This document shows, in pieces, positions 23,014-34,170 of a stretch of DNA of 64,000 bases (position 1 is its first letter; each line of letters begins with the position of its first letter). The notes beneath the pieces are model-generated. The model saw only the letters and a list, made by a program, of their open reading frames with translations. It had not been told where the DNA came from and did no database searches. This DNA comes from Isoetes taiwanensis (Eukaryota > Streptophyta > Lycopodiopsida > Isoetales > Isoetaceae). Position numbers and translations under genes: made by a program. The stretch lies in assembly GCA_021234155.1 (NCBI GenBank), contig JAJEKV010000078.1, positions 4,251,225 through 4,315,224 on the forward strand, in the 5' to 3' direction.

Positions 23014-23810
23014 TGGATGAACATAAAGAGAGGGGATTGTTTTCTATGTTTTGTAAATGCTCACGGAAATATGGATGAAATTGGAAATGGTTACATGGTT
23101 GACAATGAGTAAACCAAATTACTTCTCTTTAATGATATAATAAAACTCTTTTTGGATTCAAGGCGTCATGAGAACAAGCCCAATGTATTCTTCATCAATG
23201 CATGCAGAGGAAATAATACAGTCACTACTTCTGAAAAGAGAGCTGCATCCTCCAAGGAAATTGCAGGAAAAAAAAGTCTGCAAAAGATGAGAGATCGCCT
23301 AGAGAACAGAGCTGATGTTTTGATTTTCTTCTCCATGGATGTGCATGGCAAGTCTTGGAGATGGGAAACAGGCAGGTGGCTCTTTGTACACGCTTTGCTA
23401 AAGACTCTGGCTTCCAACAAAACAAAGGCCATGTATTAGACATGATGACCACCCGTATTGCTAAAGTCTCCAAGATGGAGGTTCAAAATGTAGTTCCTGC
23501 CACTCTTCTCTTCATTGGGAAAGTGGTATACCAGGCTCCTGTGGCATATGCATCTGGATCAATCCTTACCGTGGTCTCTGTGGTTGGAGGGTGGGAAATT
23601 TATCATCACAAGTCTAGAGAATGTATAAGTCCTCATTGTAGGGGGCTGAAAAAGGCAATGGAATTTGACATACAGCTTGAAACAGAGCAGTGTGTGAAAG
23701 CTTCTTCTGGCATTAATAGAGCTTTTGAACCCACTCTAGACCAAAAGGAGCTTGATGCGGAGTTGAGGAGAATGGCTCCAGCTAAAGGTAGGGCTGTTCT
23801 TATTTTTTGA
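23014..23810 (+). pseudogene. Caspase-type (C14A-like) peptidase relic, p20 end plus p10
   Basis: One frame (23014-23439, one in-frame TAA at 23110-23112) reads G-D-C-F-L-C-F-V-N-A-H-G with the catalytic His at 23062-23064. It continues K-P-N-V-F-F-I-N-A-C-R-G-N with the catalytic Cys at 23203-23205, then p10-like A-D-V-L-I-F-F-S-M and S-W-R-W-E-T-G-R-W-L-F. After a frameshift near 23430 it continues as V-L-D-M-M-T-T-R and N-V-V-P-A-T-L-L-F-I-G-K-V-V-Y, matching the end of p10. A ~90-residue tail follows. Motif order and spacing match caspases; plant metacaspases carry D-S-C-H-S-G instead of N-A-C-R-G. The first p20 half is missing or degraded. The stop and the shift make it a pseudogene unless they are assembly errors. 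Confidence 0.72.
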
Positions 23811-24916
23811 GCTCCTTGTGGGCGTCCTGCCAAGAGGTGGGTTTGGATCCTCAGCATCATGCAACATGAAATCTCTTGCAGTTAACCATGAGGTCCCACG
23901 ACCTCGACCGCCTCGACCTGAGGAACACGACCTCGATTGTATGGTCGGTATTACATAATGAGTATCCTATAATGAGTAAGCCTGCAGTCTTCCCTAATGT
24001 AAGCTACTCTGTTATTTTCTCAGGCATTCCAAGAGCTTCCACTGCATCCTCTGCTACGCTCATTGAGAGTTGCCAACTACATATTCAGAAAAGAACATAT
24101 GCTATCAAAATACGGATTCCTTTGTAGCTGATATTGGATTGCCTACTGAATTGAGATCATGGGATTACCTATTGAGAATGCAGTTAGACTGAACAAATCT
24201 ATCGAGAAAGATGTACATTTCTTGGCACCAGTAAAGGACACGAATCCAGACAATTTATATTATTTTAGCCAATAAAAGTTATCTACACGGTGCAGCTTTA
24301 CATTCAAGTTCACTTCTTACATGGCTGCTGGTCAAAAGTACAATCATAGAAGGCATGTTGGATAAAGCCAATGAAATGGAGCGCATGACCATTGCTCATC
24401 CTGTGTTCCATGCTAGCTTCCCACTACTCAAATGAGCTGAGACCAACCAACTTCATAAGTCACGCTAACTTCCACTCTAACAAGGTGAGGATTCTAAGAG
24501 TCACTAGATAGACATTTCAGAAGATGCTTTTTACAATCATCCTTGTCACCTTGATGACATTTATGTGTTAGTCTAATGCTAGAGGCCTAATGCTATCCTT
24601 TCGCATTCATTTAGAGATGCACCAGAAGCAATAAAGTAAGCATCTACTTTAATATTAATCTGTTGAGATTAATATTACATGATATTTATCATGACAGGGC
24701 AAACATATCTCTTTTCTAAATGCGTTATCGAGAGATTTTTGTGTCATTAGAACGCTTAAATGCTTAAATGTGGAATTGAACCCACAACTATATCTCTTGT
24801 TGTTCTTGAAGACATTCAAGCGCATGTGCTTTTATAACACATTCGTTCGAGATCCAAAAGCATTGGAACCACTAGTCGTGAACTATAACATGGTCTCACT
24901 TTTTTGGAAACAAGGT
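23811..24916. other. Unassigned stretch
   Basis: Short frames only (for example 23876-24127 plus). A weak repeated word ACCTCGACC/GACCTCGA occurs at 23900-23935. Nothing was recognised. Confidence 0.4.
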
Positions 24917-24960
24917 AGCAAAAGAATCTAAGCATCTTGTCATGGAAAGAACCACAAACC

Positions 24961-25066
24961 CATGAACTAGCAAAATAATTTGTATATTGAAGAAGTAAGT
25001 TTGTAACTTGATTCATGAACTAGCAAAATAATTTGTATATTGAAGAAGTAAGTTTGTAACTTAATT
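24961..25066. repeat. 53-bp tandem duplication
   Basis: Two nearly identical 53-bp units start at 24961 and 25014 (CATGAACTAGCAAAATAATT and onward). The right arm of the surrounding inverted repeat has one unit, so this duplication arose after the palindrome. Confidence 0.9.
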
Positions 25067-25642
25067 TTTTATTGTTATTTAGTGACATAAATATTTTCAA
25101 TGACTTAGGTAACAAGAACGCTGGAGGCTCAACATAGAGTTGGTTCAATAAGTCTGATGAGTTATGAGGTAATCTTATGGAAGTCTGCAAAATAGAATGG
25201 CAATGATGTTGAAGTATTTATACGTTATCATCAGAGTTGTCATCAGAATTAAATTTGACATTTTTATTCTATAGTTTGTAGGACACGGCAATATCGAATG
25301 AAGCAAAAAGCTGGTATGTTCTTGGAGAATAAAACTTCAAAGCCTAGCCATGCAAGTGATGAGTTCTCAAAGTGGGCAATTAGAGAGCTCCAGTTGGATA
25401 AGACATAAGATGACAGACATATACAACAAGAAGAGCAGTTGCAGCATAATCTTACAATTACTTGATGTAAGGTTTATCGAAGTGGTTATGATGCCGTGAA
25501 AGAGAAGTTCTGGCGTGGCCCATCAATTTGGAAGTGATGGTGAATCTACATTTGCCACAAAGTTTGTAAGTTTCTTGACGTATGCATTTTTATTATTTGA
25601 TTAAAAACAAAAGTTAACAATATTTCAGTACTAGAAATATAG

Positions 25643-27007
25643 AAAATAGGCAACATTCTTGGGCCACTGGATTTTGATTAGCATATTCTTAGGCACCCAA
25701 ACGGCTGCACTTACTGTGGCCAGGCTAGGGACTGTTGCACTCACTGCAGGCAGTAAATTCGTTGCACTCATTGCAACTAAGGTTTGTTGCACTCATTGCA
25801 GGGCTATGCTTTCTTGCAAACTCTGGTTCTTTGTTGCTTTTGGGAAGGCTTGAGGAGCTGCCTACAGAGATTTCCCTCAGTTTTTTAGACATTGAAGAAG
25901 CATTATCCTTACAATGTTCAGGTGTTAATGTTTTAGGTTCCATGGGGATGGGCAGGACACGGGGGCATAGCAGCCAAAGATTTGAGAGTAGCCACCTCAC
26001 TTGTTTATGTTTTGGGATACATTTTGGTTGCTTTGGTCGGGTATCTGTGGCAATGGGGAAGAGTGCCCGGATTTATTGAGTAAGGCATCTCGGGTGCTTC
26101 AATGTTGCAGCATCTATCAAGTAGCCAGAAAAACCTGGAATGTAGTGACCATTGTTTTGAGCAGTTTATTTTATGTGAGACATTTCGGGGAAGGAGCATA
26201 AGGAGCATTTAATAGACTGTAAGAAATAAGGAGGCCTTAGTTTGGAAGCGTGATTTGGAGAAGTGGTTAGCTTAAGTGTTCGAATCTGCGATTTTCTTTA
26301 GTCTAGCTTTCTTCAAGGAATTCTATGCAGAATATGTGGATTTTGTAGGACCTTTGTTATTTTATGTAAGCCCTCTCCTATCCCGACTAGGGAGGTGTGG
26401 GATTTAGAGAAAGCTTAGTGAAGGGAGATCAAGAACAAGCAGGATATCAAATTGCCACTTGGTACGGGAGGATTAAGCGGCATTTTAGCTAGTAAGAGCA
26501 TTTAGGGAGACGAAAACTCAAGCAAGAGATGGAACAAGTGCAAGGGAAGTGGACCACCCATTTATTTGGGGAGGGCCTTAGAGACATATGCGCTGGAGAA
26601 GACGGTGAGGGCGTTGCACTTAGTACACTTTGGAAAAGTGTTGTGCCTTCTCTCTAGTATCTGGATGCATGTGGGACTGCAGGCTCTAGTTAACGCGCGG
26701 AAGGAAGCTCTCTTTCTACTCGCTACATCTACTTGTATCTTCGGGGTGGAACATCAGGGGGTGTCGTCTTCAGCCTGTCACATGATATCTTGCTTCTAAT
26801 GGTCTTGTGGAGCTATGCTTTTCTCTCTTCACGCATCTGGGTTAGTGCAGAACTACTCTATCTGATCCATTAAGGGATCATTATATAGCTTGAATTCTTC
26901 CTATTTGATCCATAAGGGATCCTTTGTGTTTAAATTTTTCCTATCAGGCCTATTGTGGAGCCTCCAATAAGTGTAATCTGTTCACTATATTAATATAAAA
27001 ACTCTTA

Positions 27008-27046
<39 letters not shown>

Positions 27047-27055
27047 GGCAACATT
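25643..27055 (+). mobile_element. 5'-truncated poly(A) LINE with 15-bp TSD
   Basis: The target duplication AAAATAGGCAACATT occurs at 25643-25657 and again at 27041-27055 directly after a ~30-base A run (from 27013). The inserted DNA (25658-27040) ends TATTAATATAAAAACTC plus TTACCCTC and the A tail, an ending I know from plant L1 elements. No complete RT frame is left. Repeated TTGCACTCA/TTGCA words occur near its 5' part (25730-25800). Removal of the insert restores the arm of the surrounding palindrome. Confidence 0.88.
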
Positions 27056-28538
27056 TGATTAGACCCGATTTGGTAAAAGAATGTCTTATGCTAAGTTTAT
27101 GCTTTATCTTGCTCAACATACACATGGCCCTTGCATCATGCTAAACAAGACGTAAGTTTGTATGATATTATTTAGGCAATAACATTGATCCTCGATGTAT
27201 ATTGAAAAGAGCAGTGACAGAGGATTATGGCAATGCTAAGTGATGTGGGAGGGGAGATATTGGTCATCCTAACATAAATTCTGCTAACAATAACATTTCG
27301 CTTGGCGTAGAGGGTGATGAGATACGCAGGTGTCAGGATGATTTTGATGGAGATGGCAATAGAAATAGTGGTTATGTTGTAGAAATTTGTTGAACACTTT
27401 GAACGATACTTGCGAAGTAAAAAGCACGCTGCAAATTTTTTACATGATAGAAAATAAAGTATATAAAAAGTATGGTTTAAAGTGTTTCAACACATTTATG
27501 CAACATAACTACTCTCCTATCATTAGTTCCACTAGAATCATCCTGACATATGTGTATCTGATCATCCTTTCGACAAGGCGAATGCTGTTCTTAGGAGGAT
27601 CAACACCCCCTCCCCCCTCAATTACCTAGCATTGCTCTATGCAAAAAACATTATGACATCAAGGATCATGTCATTGCATAGATAATGTTATACAAACTTA
27701 CATCTTGTTCAGTATGACGCACGGGCCATGTGTTATGCCGAACAAGATAAAGCTCCAGCTTAACATAGTACATTCTTTTAGCAGATTCGGTCTGGTCAAA
27801 TCTCTATTTTCATATTTGTGGTACTGAAATAAAAAATATTAATTGTTAACTTTTATTTTCATTCAAATAGTTAAAATGAATATGTCAAGGAACTTACAAA
27901 CTTCGTAGCAAATGTAAGTTCACCATCACTTCTAAGTCAATGCGTCACACCAGAATTTTTCTTTCTCGCACAGCAACATAAACACTTTAATTAAAAAATT
28001 AAAATAAAAACAAGATATATCAAGCAATTGTAAGACTTATGCTGCAATTTCTTTTTGTTGTGCATATATGTCATCTCCTATCTTATCCAATTGGGCTTCT
28101 CTAATTGCCCACTGTCAGAACTCATCACTTCCGTAACTAGGATTTGGAGTTTTGTTCTCTAAGGGTATACCAGTTTCGTGCTTCATTCGGTAACATCGTG
28201 TTCTAGAAACCATAGAGTTAAAATGTGAGATTCAACTCTGACAGCATATATGAATACCTCCAACATCAAAACATCTTTAACATTATGCATTGCAATTCTA
28301 TTTTGCAAATTTCCACAAGATTATCTCAAAATTAATCAGACTTTGAATCCAACCCTATGTTAAGCCTCCAACGTGCTTTTTACCTAAGTCATTGAAAATT
28401 TTGCTTACATTTTAACTGTAGGTAAATAACAATAAAAAATATAGCTATAAACGTACTTCTTAAATGTGCGAATTATTTTGTTAGTTCGTGGGTTTATGTG
28501 GTTCTTTCCATAACAAAATGCTTAGATGCTTTTGTCAT

Positions 28539-29442
28539 TATGATGACAAAAATGCTTAGATGCTTTTGCCATGAACTCCTCATGATCATTACTTCTTTTC
28601 TCAAATATGCAATTGGTAAAATTTTTATTATTACTATAGGTATTCGTCAACAATGTTATATTGTCATGTTCTTCCACGCTACCATCAATAAGGGTTCTTA
28701 TTGCCTCGCTACAGTCCAAATCATCCCCATAATGCATGTATTGTTATTGTAGCCATAAACCATCATGCAAAAAGAATAGTATATTAGCTCCTTCCACTCT
28801 AATGCATTATATTCTGGGCCCCTATAGATCATCAAAGGAATAACATCTTGGGCAAAAAATTACCTTCTTTTGGCACAAGGGGTCATTGACTGTTTTAATA
28901 CATTTTGACGATCCCAGTAATCATCTTTCGGTGAATTCCTCACCTAAACTTGGGAATGGACCATTAAACATATCTAATCTTCTTTGATAAAGATGTCTTA
29001 TTAAATTCTCAATAAAATAAGACATCGCTAGATCGGGTATATCACAAACTATAATATAGTTTCCACTTCCACAAACAACAACCATATGCAAGCGTCTTAC
29101 AGGCCTTATAACGAGATTTACTCTGTGTAAAATCTCTTTCCTTCGAAGTGCCTCCAAGCTCCCCTCAAAAAGTAATTATGGCTTGTAATGTTGAAGCATG
29201 TTAGAATATCAATCACAAAACAATTAATCTGCATTTTCTAACAGTTGATGCATAATTGTTAGCATTACTAGCATCCCTGTGGTAGTGCCGAATGATAAGG
29301 CATACCAAAACGACTACAAAAGTTCTCAGGAGCTTCTCAATAGGTACCAAATGACTTAAGATGGCGGTCAATCATCATAGGCAATCAGTTATATACACAA
29401 GATGCACACCCAATGTCCTCTAGGAGCTCGTGATACTGCCCT
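28539..29442. other. Unassigned stretch
   Basis: A minus-strand frame at 28921-29157 (78 codons) is unrecognised. Two copies of AAAATGCTTAGATGCTTTTG (28514 and 28548) sit at the left edge. No other structure was seen. Confidence 0.4.
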
Positions 29443-29554
29443 TGTAACTAGCATAACTATGTCAACAAGCTCTTTCAATCTCTTCCTCCTAGTGATATCT
29501 CTTCCTCCTAGTGTAACTAGCATAACTATGTCAACAAGCTCTTTCAATCTCTTC
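29443..29554. repeat. 66-bp direct duplication flanking the hAT insertion
   Basis: GTAACTAGCATAACTATGTC and the next ~22 bases occur at 29443 and again at 29513, with a small CTTCCTCCTAGTG repeat between. The second copy is the target of the adjacent hAT-type element. Confidence 0.8.
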
Positions 29555-30230
29555 CAGTGATGATTTTAGTGGCACTATAAAGTAATCTGGGTATAACTAT
29601 TCTGGCGATAATTTTAGATTCAAATTTTTTTTGGAAGGCGATAAATTTTGCCCATTTAAGAATTTGCGTAGTGCATATGACGATAAATGTTAATCACTAA
29701 AGTATGTGTGTAGTACTTGTGGCGATGCCTAAAATTCTACCACATCATTGATGTCACGAGTGCAACATAATGACATACATAAGTGTCACTAATTAATGTT
29801 GTAAGCTCCCATTTTATTTTGGTGATTGTATCACAGAGTACTATCTTCTCAATATTCCATGGTAAAGACATAAAATGGTATGGCTTTATCATGCATTTAA
29901 GGCATAAATATGGCACAAATCAGAATTCAAGATCTTCACCTCTATACTCCCTGGCTATATGGAATTGGTAACTCAATGGTTTTTAAATAGGCGATCTGTT
30001 AGAGATTAAAGAATTGAGATTATTGATAGACATGCGAAAAAGCTCCTTCACTAAGTTCATATAGTTGGCGAATGTGGTAGAAGAGGGAAGGCTTTTCCAG
30101 AAAAATTTGGCGAATTAATCTCATATTCTTACTGAATGAAGCCTACTAAATATAGTGGCAAAATTCTCCAAAATCCAAAAATATAGCAATTTTGCGATAA
30201 ATAGCCACTAAAATCAACACTGATCTCTTC
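29547..30230. mobile_element. Non-autonomous hAT-type element, 8-bp TSD
   Basis: The element 29555-30222 (668 bp) starts CAGTGATGATTTTAGTGGC and ends with the inverted repeat GCCACTAAAATCAACACTG (one mismatch over 19). ATCTCTTC flanks both ends (29547-29554 and 30223-30230). An 8-bp duplication and a CAGTG terminus are hallmarks of the hAT superfamily. No transposase is encoded, so it must be mobilised in trans. The good ends suggest a fairly young insertion. Confidence 0.9.
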
Positions 30231-31885
30231 CTCCTAGTGCTTGAAGCACCCAAAAGAGAAACTCGAATGGGAAAGTTTTCCAACAACTATACTAAAGATA
30301 TTTGTATTATAAAATGTCACGCGTTACAAAGGTCACTTACCATAAAATACAAATTTTACAATTTATAGCACGGTCAAAATTGGTTTATCAACATTTTGGT
30401 GACGCATTACAAGTATTTAATGTTTGTCAATCATTATAACAAAGTTTGTATCACATGTGACAAATCTAAAATGACGTAGCAAATTAATTTGCCGCACAAA
30501 TCAATACATTACATCCACTTGACTCTAACTGTGGTCAGTGGCATAAGCTTGCAATATATATGGTCAAAATCTTTCTTCTCTTCCCCTTTTTCTTTTTTTG
30601 TGTGTGCTTCCAATACCTGTTTTGAACAATGTGTGATACCTGCAGTAGATTGAAATGTACCAACACCTACCAAAACAAACGAAATGGAAATGTAAACCAA
30701 CAAAAAGAGAATCTAAAGCTTACACAAATGCATATAGTAAATGCAATGAGAAATGCGATGAGCTAGAAAATACTATAAGTAATAGTTCAAATCCATCATT
30801 TTTCCTGGATAGAAAAGAATGCAATGCCAGAAAGCCAGAATACCTCTTTTGCTCTTACAATGCTATAAAGAATCTTTACTTTTCCCCACTGGAAGACTAA
30901 AGCAAGATGCATGGAGCATAATTCACAAAAATGAAATCACAACTTCAAAATGGGCAATGCTTAAAAAAGAAATGGCATCCTGCAACCACAACATGTTGTA
31001 TGAGAAACATTATCTTTACAAAAACAAAATCACAACTTGGAAGATGCAAAGGCATCCAAGGAAACAAAATGGCAGGAAGGGATTATCTTTCATGAAAATA
31101 GCAATGAAATATAAGGCAAGGATTTGAAAGTGGCCATCTTGAATGATCCACAATTTTATCTGACCAAATGATGATTAAAATGAGAACATACACTTCCCTG
31201 TTATGGTAGACAACATTCATGCAATTGAAGAGTTTTTGTGCTCAAGACATAAAAAGCATGAATAGAAAACATATACCTTAAGATATACACAGCTTCAGAC
31301 TCTTGAAACTAAATCAATATAAGGTACAAGAAAATCTTGATTTCCAGGCTGATCACCATTAACAACTCGATTTGATCTTTAATGCAATATTGCCTCTTGG
31401 GATTGGCATAGGAATACTAGTATGTTCTAGATAATTTTATCTTCCTGTCTGGAGCCCAAAGCACAAATCTTACCAGACATGCTTCAATTCAAAAGACCTT
31501 CAATAGAAATGATACCTTTGATTCATCTACATCTTTTATATAAAATAGATACAAAATAGTAATAATTGTGGCTCAACATACGCAACATCAAGAATGTCAA
31601 ACTAAATAAGCAAATTCTTTAAATTTCATGATCTGATCATATAGTTGTGCATTACAGTTACTGCATGAATTCATTAATTACAGAAAATATGTTTTCTCGT
31701 TCGAGCACGAAATAGGTCGCGGACAGTGCGTAGACAGGGATTTAAGGTCCTTGTGCACCTAAATGAACTACTACAGAACGCAATATCGGCCGGAACTTTA
31801 ATTTAGCGCGAGATCGAGCATTATTTCTATGATTAGCATGCTAAGTGCCAGCATTAGACCAGGCATGTCATTATCACTAGTTGTC
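30231..31885. other. Unassigned AT-rich stretch
   Basis: Lysine-rich short frames (30655-30900, 30819-31127 plus) are products of A-rich DNA. No conserved protein was recognised. Near 31800 a TTTAGCGCGAGATCGAGCAT segment may be a decayed copy of the palindromic element described below. Confidence 0.35.
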
Positions 31886-31889
31886 CGAA

Positions 31890-32014
31890 AGATCGCGGTG
31901 GCGATCTTTAAATGCTCGGGCATAGCCTAAAAATCTATGAACCTGCTCTGGGCAGCTGTAACATTTGACAAAAAACCTACCGCTAATAGCTCAAGGAAAT
32001 CGCTGCCGCGATTT
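31890..32014 (+). repeat. Palindromic GC elements, copies 1 and 2
   Basis: AGATCGCGGTGGCGATCT lies at 31890-31907 and AAATCGCTGCCGCGATTT at 31997-32014. They lie just beyond the 3' end of the ParB/methyltransferase-like gene. They belong to the family found at 34155, 35814, 35904, 35969, 36032, 37156, 37354 and 37452. Confidence 0.85.
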
Positions 32015-32819
32015 CTTTTATTGCGATTGCACTCGCAGATTCATAAATTAATATTCTCTCAAAAGGAAACCTGACATAAAATTACAAGAACTTGAACGAT
32101 TATATTTCATAAAAATGTCTTGAAACAAAGCTTCACATTTATGAACGAGAAAAAAAATTACATTTATCATTTGAAAACACAGGTGACGGTCTAAGTATTG
32201 TACTGAGTCTCTTGTACTGAGTCTGGGGCAATTCCCAATTCATTCTCCATTCTGGCCACATGTTCAGCGCCTCTTGCAATAGTCTGGGAGAGGTCCATTT
32301 CGGTATAGCCTGTTGTATCTGGTATATCAACGTTCATTGCAACAGCCAACTGTTGCACATGGCCTGCCTCATAAGATTCATCAAACTGGGGTGTTTCCTG
32401 CATGTCGTCCAATTTCATGGCATCTTCCTGTGAATCTGCTGTTTTAAATCTTTTGTGGAGCTGTCCCATTTCTAGCTCCACGTTTTCAGATTCATTGGGA
32501 CCCATATATTCAAACCGTTTGCCAGACAACAAGGGCATGACATTATCCAGACTCTGGTTTAGTGCCTCGAGCTTTTGGAATTGAGGATCCAGTGCATCAA
32601 GAGTTTTCGCGGTGCCCTCTATCAGATCTCTGGTCTTTTGAAGCCTCTGCTCAAAACCTTTCTCGTCTAACTTATCCAATATGTCATCCACTTTGCTAAT
32701 ATCCGTATGCTGAGTGATATTCAAATCCGGCTTCTCTGCGTCAGACAATACATCTGGTTTGTTTTCCTCAACTTTTTCTTCCACGCTAGGGGTAAGCATT
32801 TTCTCTAGGGTCTCAAAGA

Positions 32820-33791
32820 AAGCATTCAAAAACCGACGCACCTTGTCGTCGAATTCAAAGGCTACGCTGCGTTTGCCTTGCATCATTGCTACTCTTGAGG
32901 CTGTCCCCGCGGAAAAGAAATCAAGCACGCACCCGTCTACTGGCACTAGTTCTCTCACCATCTGGTAGACATAAGTGGTTTTTGCCTATGATTTAAGCAC
33001 AAAGTCTCCTTCAATACCTGCCCAAGTATACTTTGGTTTGCCAGTGAAGTATTGTAAATACTTCTGCTTGGTTTTGGCGTCCACTTCCTCATTGCCTGTT
33101 ATTTCATACTTGGGAAGCGGGGTGCTCTTGGGGCAGCTTGTGGCCTGTGTTAGTCGGAGTTCCAACTTTGGAACAATTGGTATTACCCGAGCCCCACTTC
33201 TGTTGACAAACATATGTGTGACATAATATTGAAACTCTTTCACATTTTTTTGTTGATCCATCCTTGCTCTTCATAAGCTCCAATTGACACATGAGACCCA
33301 CCTTGGATTTGTAGAGCCGGGGCTGCATGCAGCGATTCGGAAGTTCTTGCCGACCTCATAAAAATTACAAGATGATATACTTTGGCCGTTGTGATGCCTG
33401 CAATCCTGTTAAATAAATCCTGATATTTTTTAACTTCCCAAATCGTACTAAAGGCGCGCATGTCAATAAAGACCATCGTTGCATTTTCTTGCGCAGGTGC
33501 TGTGACGGGAATGCCTGCCGTGGTTACATGATGCACTGAGTTTCTTTTGGTCTTCAGTAGCAGCGCTTCCTCTGGCACGACTATAGATCTGATTGCCTCC
33601 AAAAAGGCACTAGGAAGATTACCCTGGACGTTTTCTTTATTGTAATTTGCCTTTATGTATTCAAAATCCGTATCTGAGATGCTCAAAAGCCTATCCTCGG
33701 TCAAATCTGGAAAATGAGACACCAACTCTTCGAAAGAGACATATTCTTTGTCCAGCACACTGCTTGCATAGGATAGCACTTCACGGCGCAT
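32820..33791 (-). pseudogene. Beta-type DNA methyltransferase-like domain
   Basis: This is the catalytic half of the gene above. The position of motif IV is occupied by I-D-M-R instead of D-P-P-Y, so even an intact version might lack base-amino methylation activity. The SAM-binding loop F-F-S-A-G-T-A and the following acidic F-E-F-D strand end are well formed. An in-frame TAG separates G-D-F-V-L-K-S from A-K-T-T-Y-V-Y-Q-M-V-R-E-L. The target-recognition part between them carries W-A-G-I-E-G. Alternatives are an RNA methylase or another Rossmann enzyme. Confidence 0.5.
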
Positions 33792-34154
33792 GAGAGACAG
33801 TGTCCTAATATCTAGGGCTCATTTGTCCGTCCGATGAATCTGCCAAGATAACCTTCTTTGAACCTTCAAGAAGGTTTTGCCTTCCAAAATTTCGTCCATC
33901 AATAAAGAAACTTCATCGTTATTCATACCACGGAGATACCTAAGAAAGGTCTTATTAAAGAATTCTTTGCTGGGCTTATCTGGTAATTCTCCATGGTCGT
34001 CCTTCAACTTACGTCCAGGCCCAATGAGCAACAACACGTTAACCCGACCAAGACGATTCCGCAAGATAAAATGAATTGCTTCTCATCTTTTAATTCTTTG
34101 ACCTTCAAAGTAGTGGTCGCAACATCAACAAAATCCTGAGGAAGCGGTGGTTAG

Positions 34155-34170
34155 GATCGCGGCCGCGATC
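34155..34170 (+). repeat. Palindromic GC element, copy 3 (perfect)
   Basis: The perfect 16-bp palindrome GATCGCGGCCGCGATC, followed by TTTTCAAGC, lies in the putative intron just after the ParB-like exon (donor AAG|GTATTTTC at about 34213). Confidence 0.9.

Larger units (their letters stand above)
24917..28538. repeat. Giant inverted repeat (~1-kb arms), left arm split by a LINE
   Basis: The left arm (24917-25657 and 27056-27344) is matched by the reverse complement in the right arm (27536-28538), at moderate divergence with indels. Landmarks are AGCATCTTGTCATGG / CTTTCCATAACAAAATGC, GACTTAGGTAA / TTACCTAAGTC (25103 and 28381) and CATGGCCCTTGCATC / ACGGGCCATGTG. The spacer 27345-27535 holds no known gene. 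Target duplications of the whole structure were not found. It may be a long-TIR (foldback-like) element or an old palindromic duplication. Confidence 0.8.
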
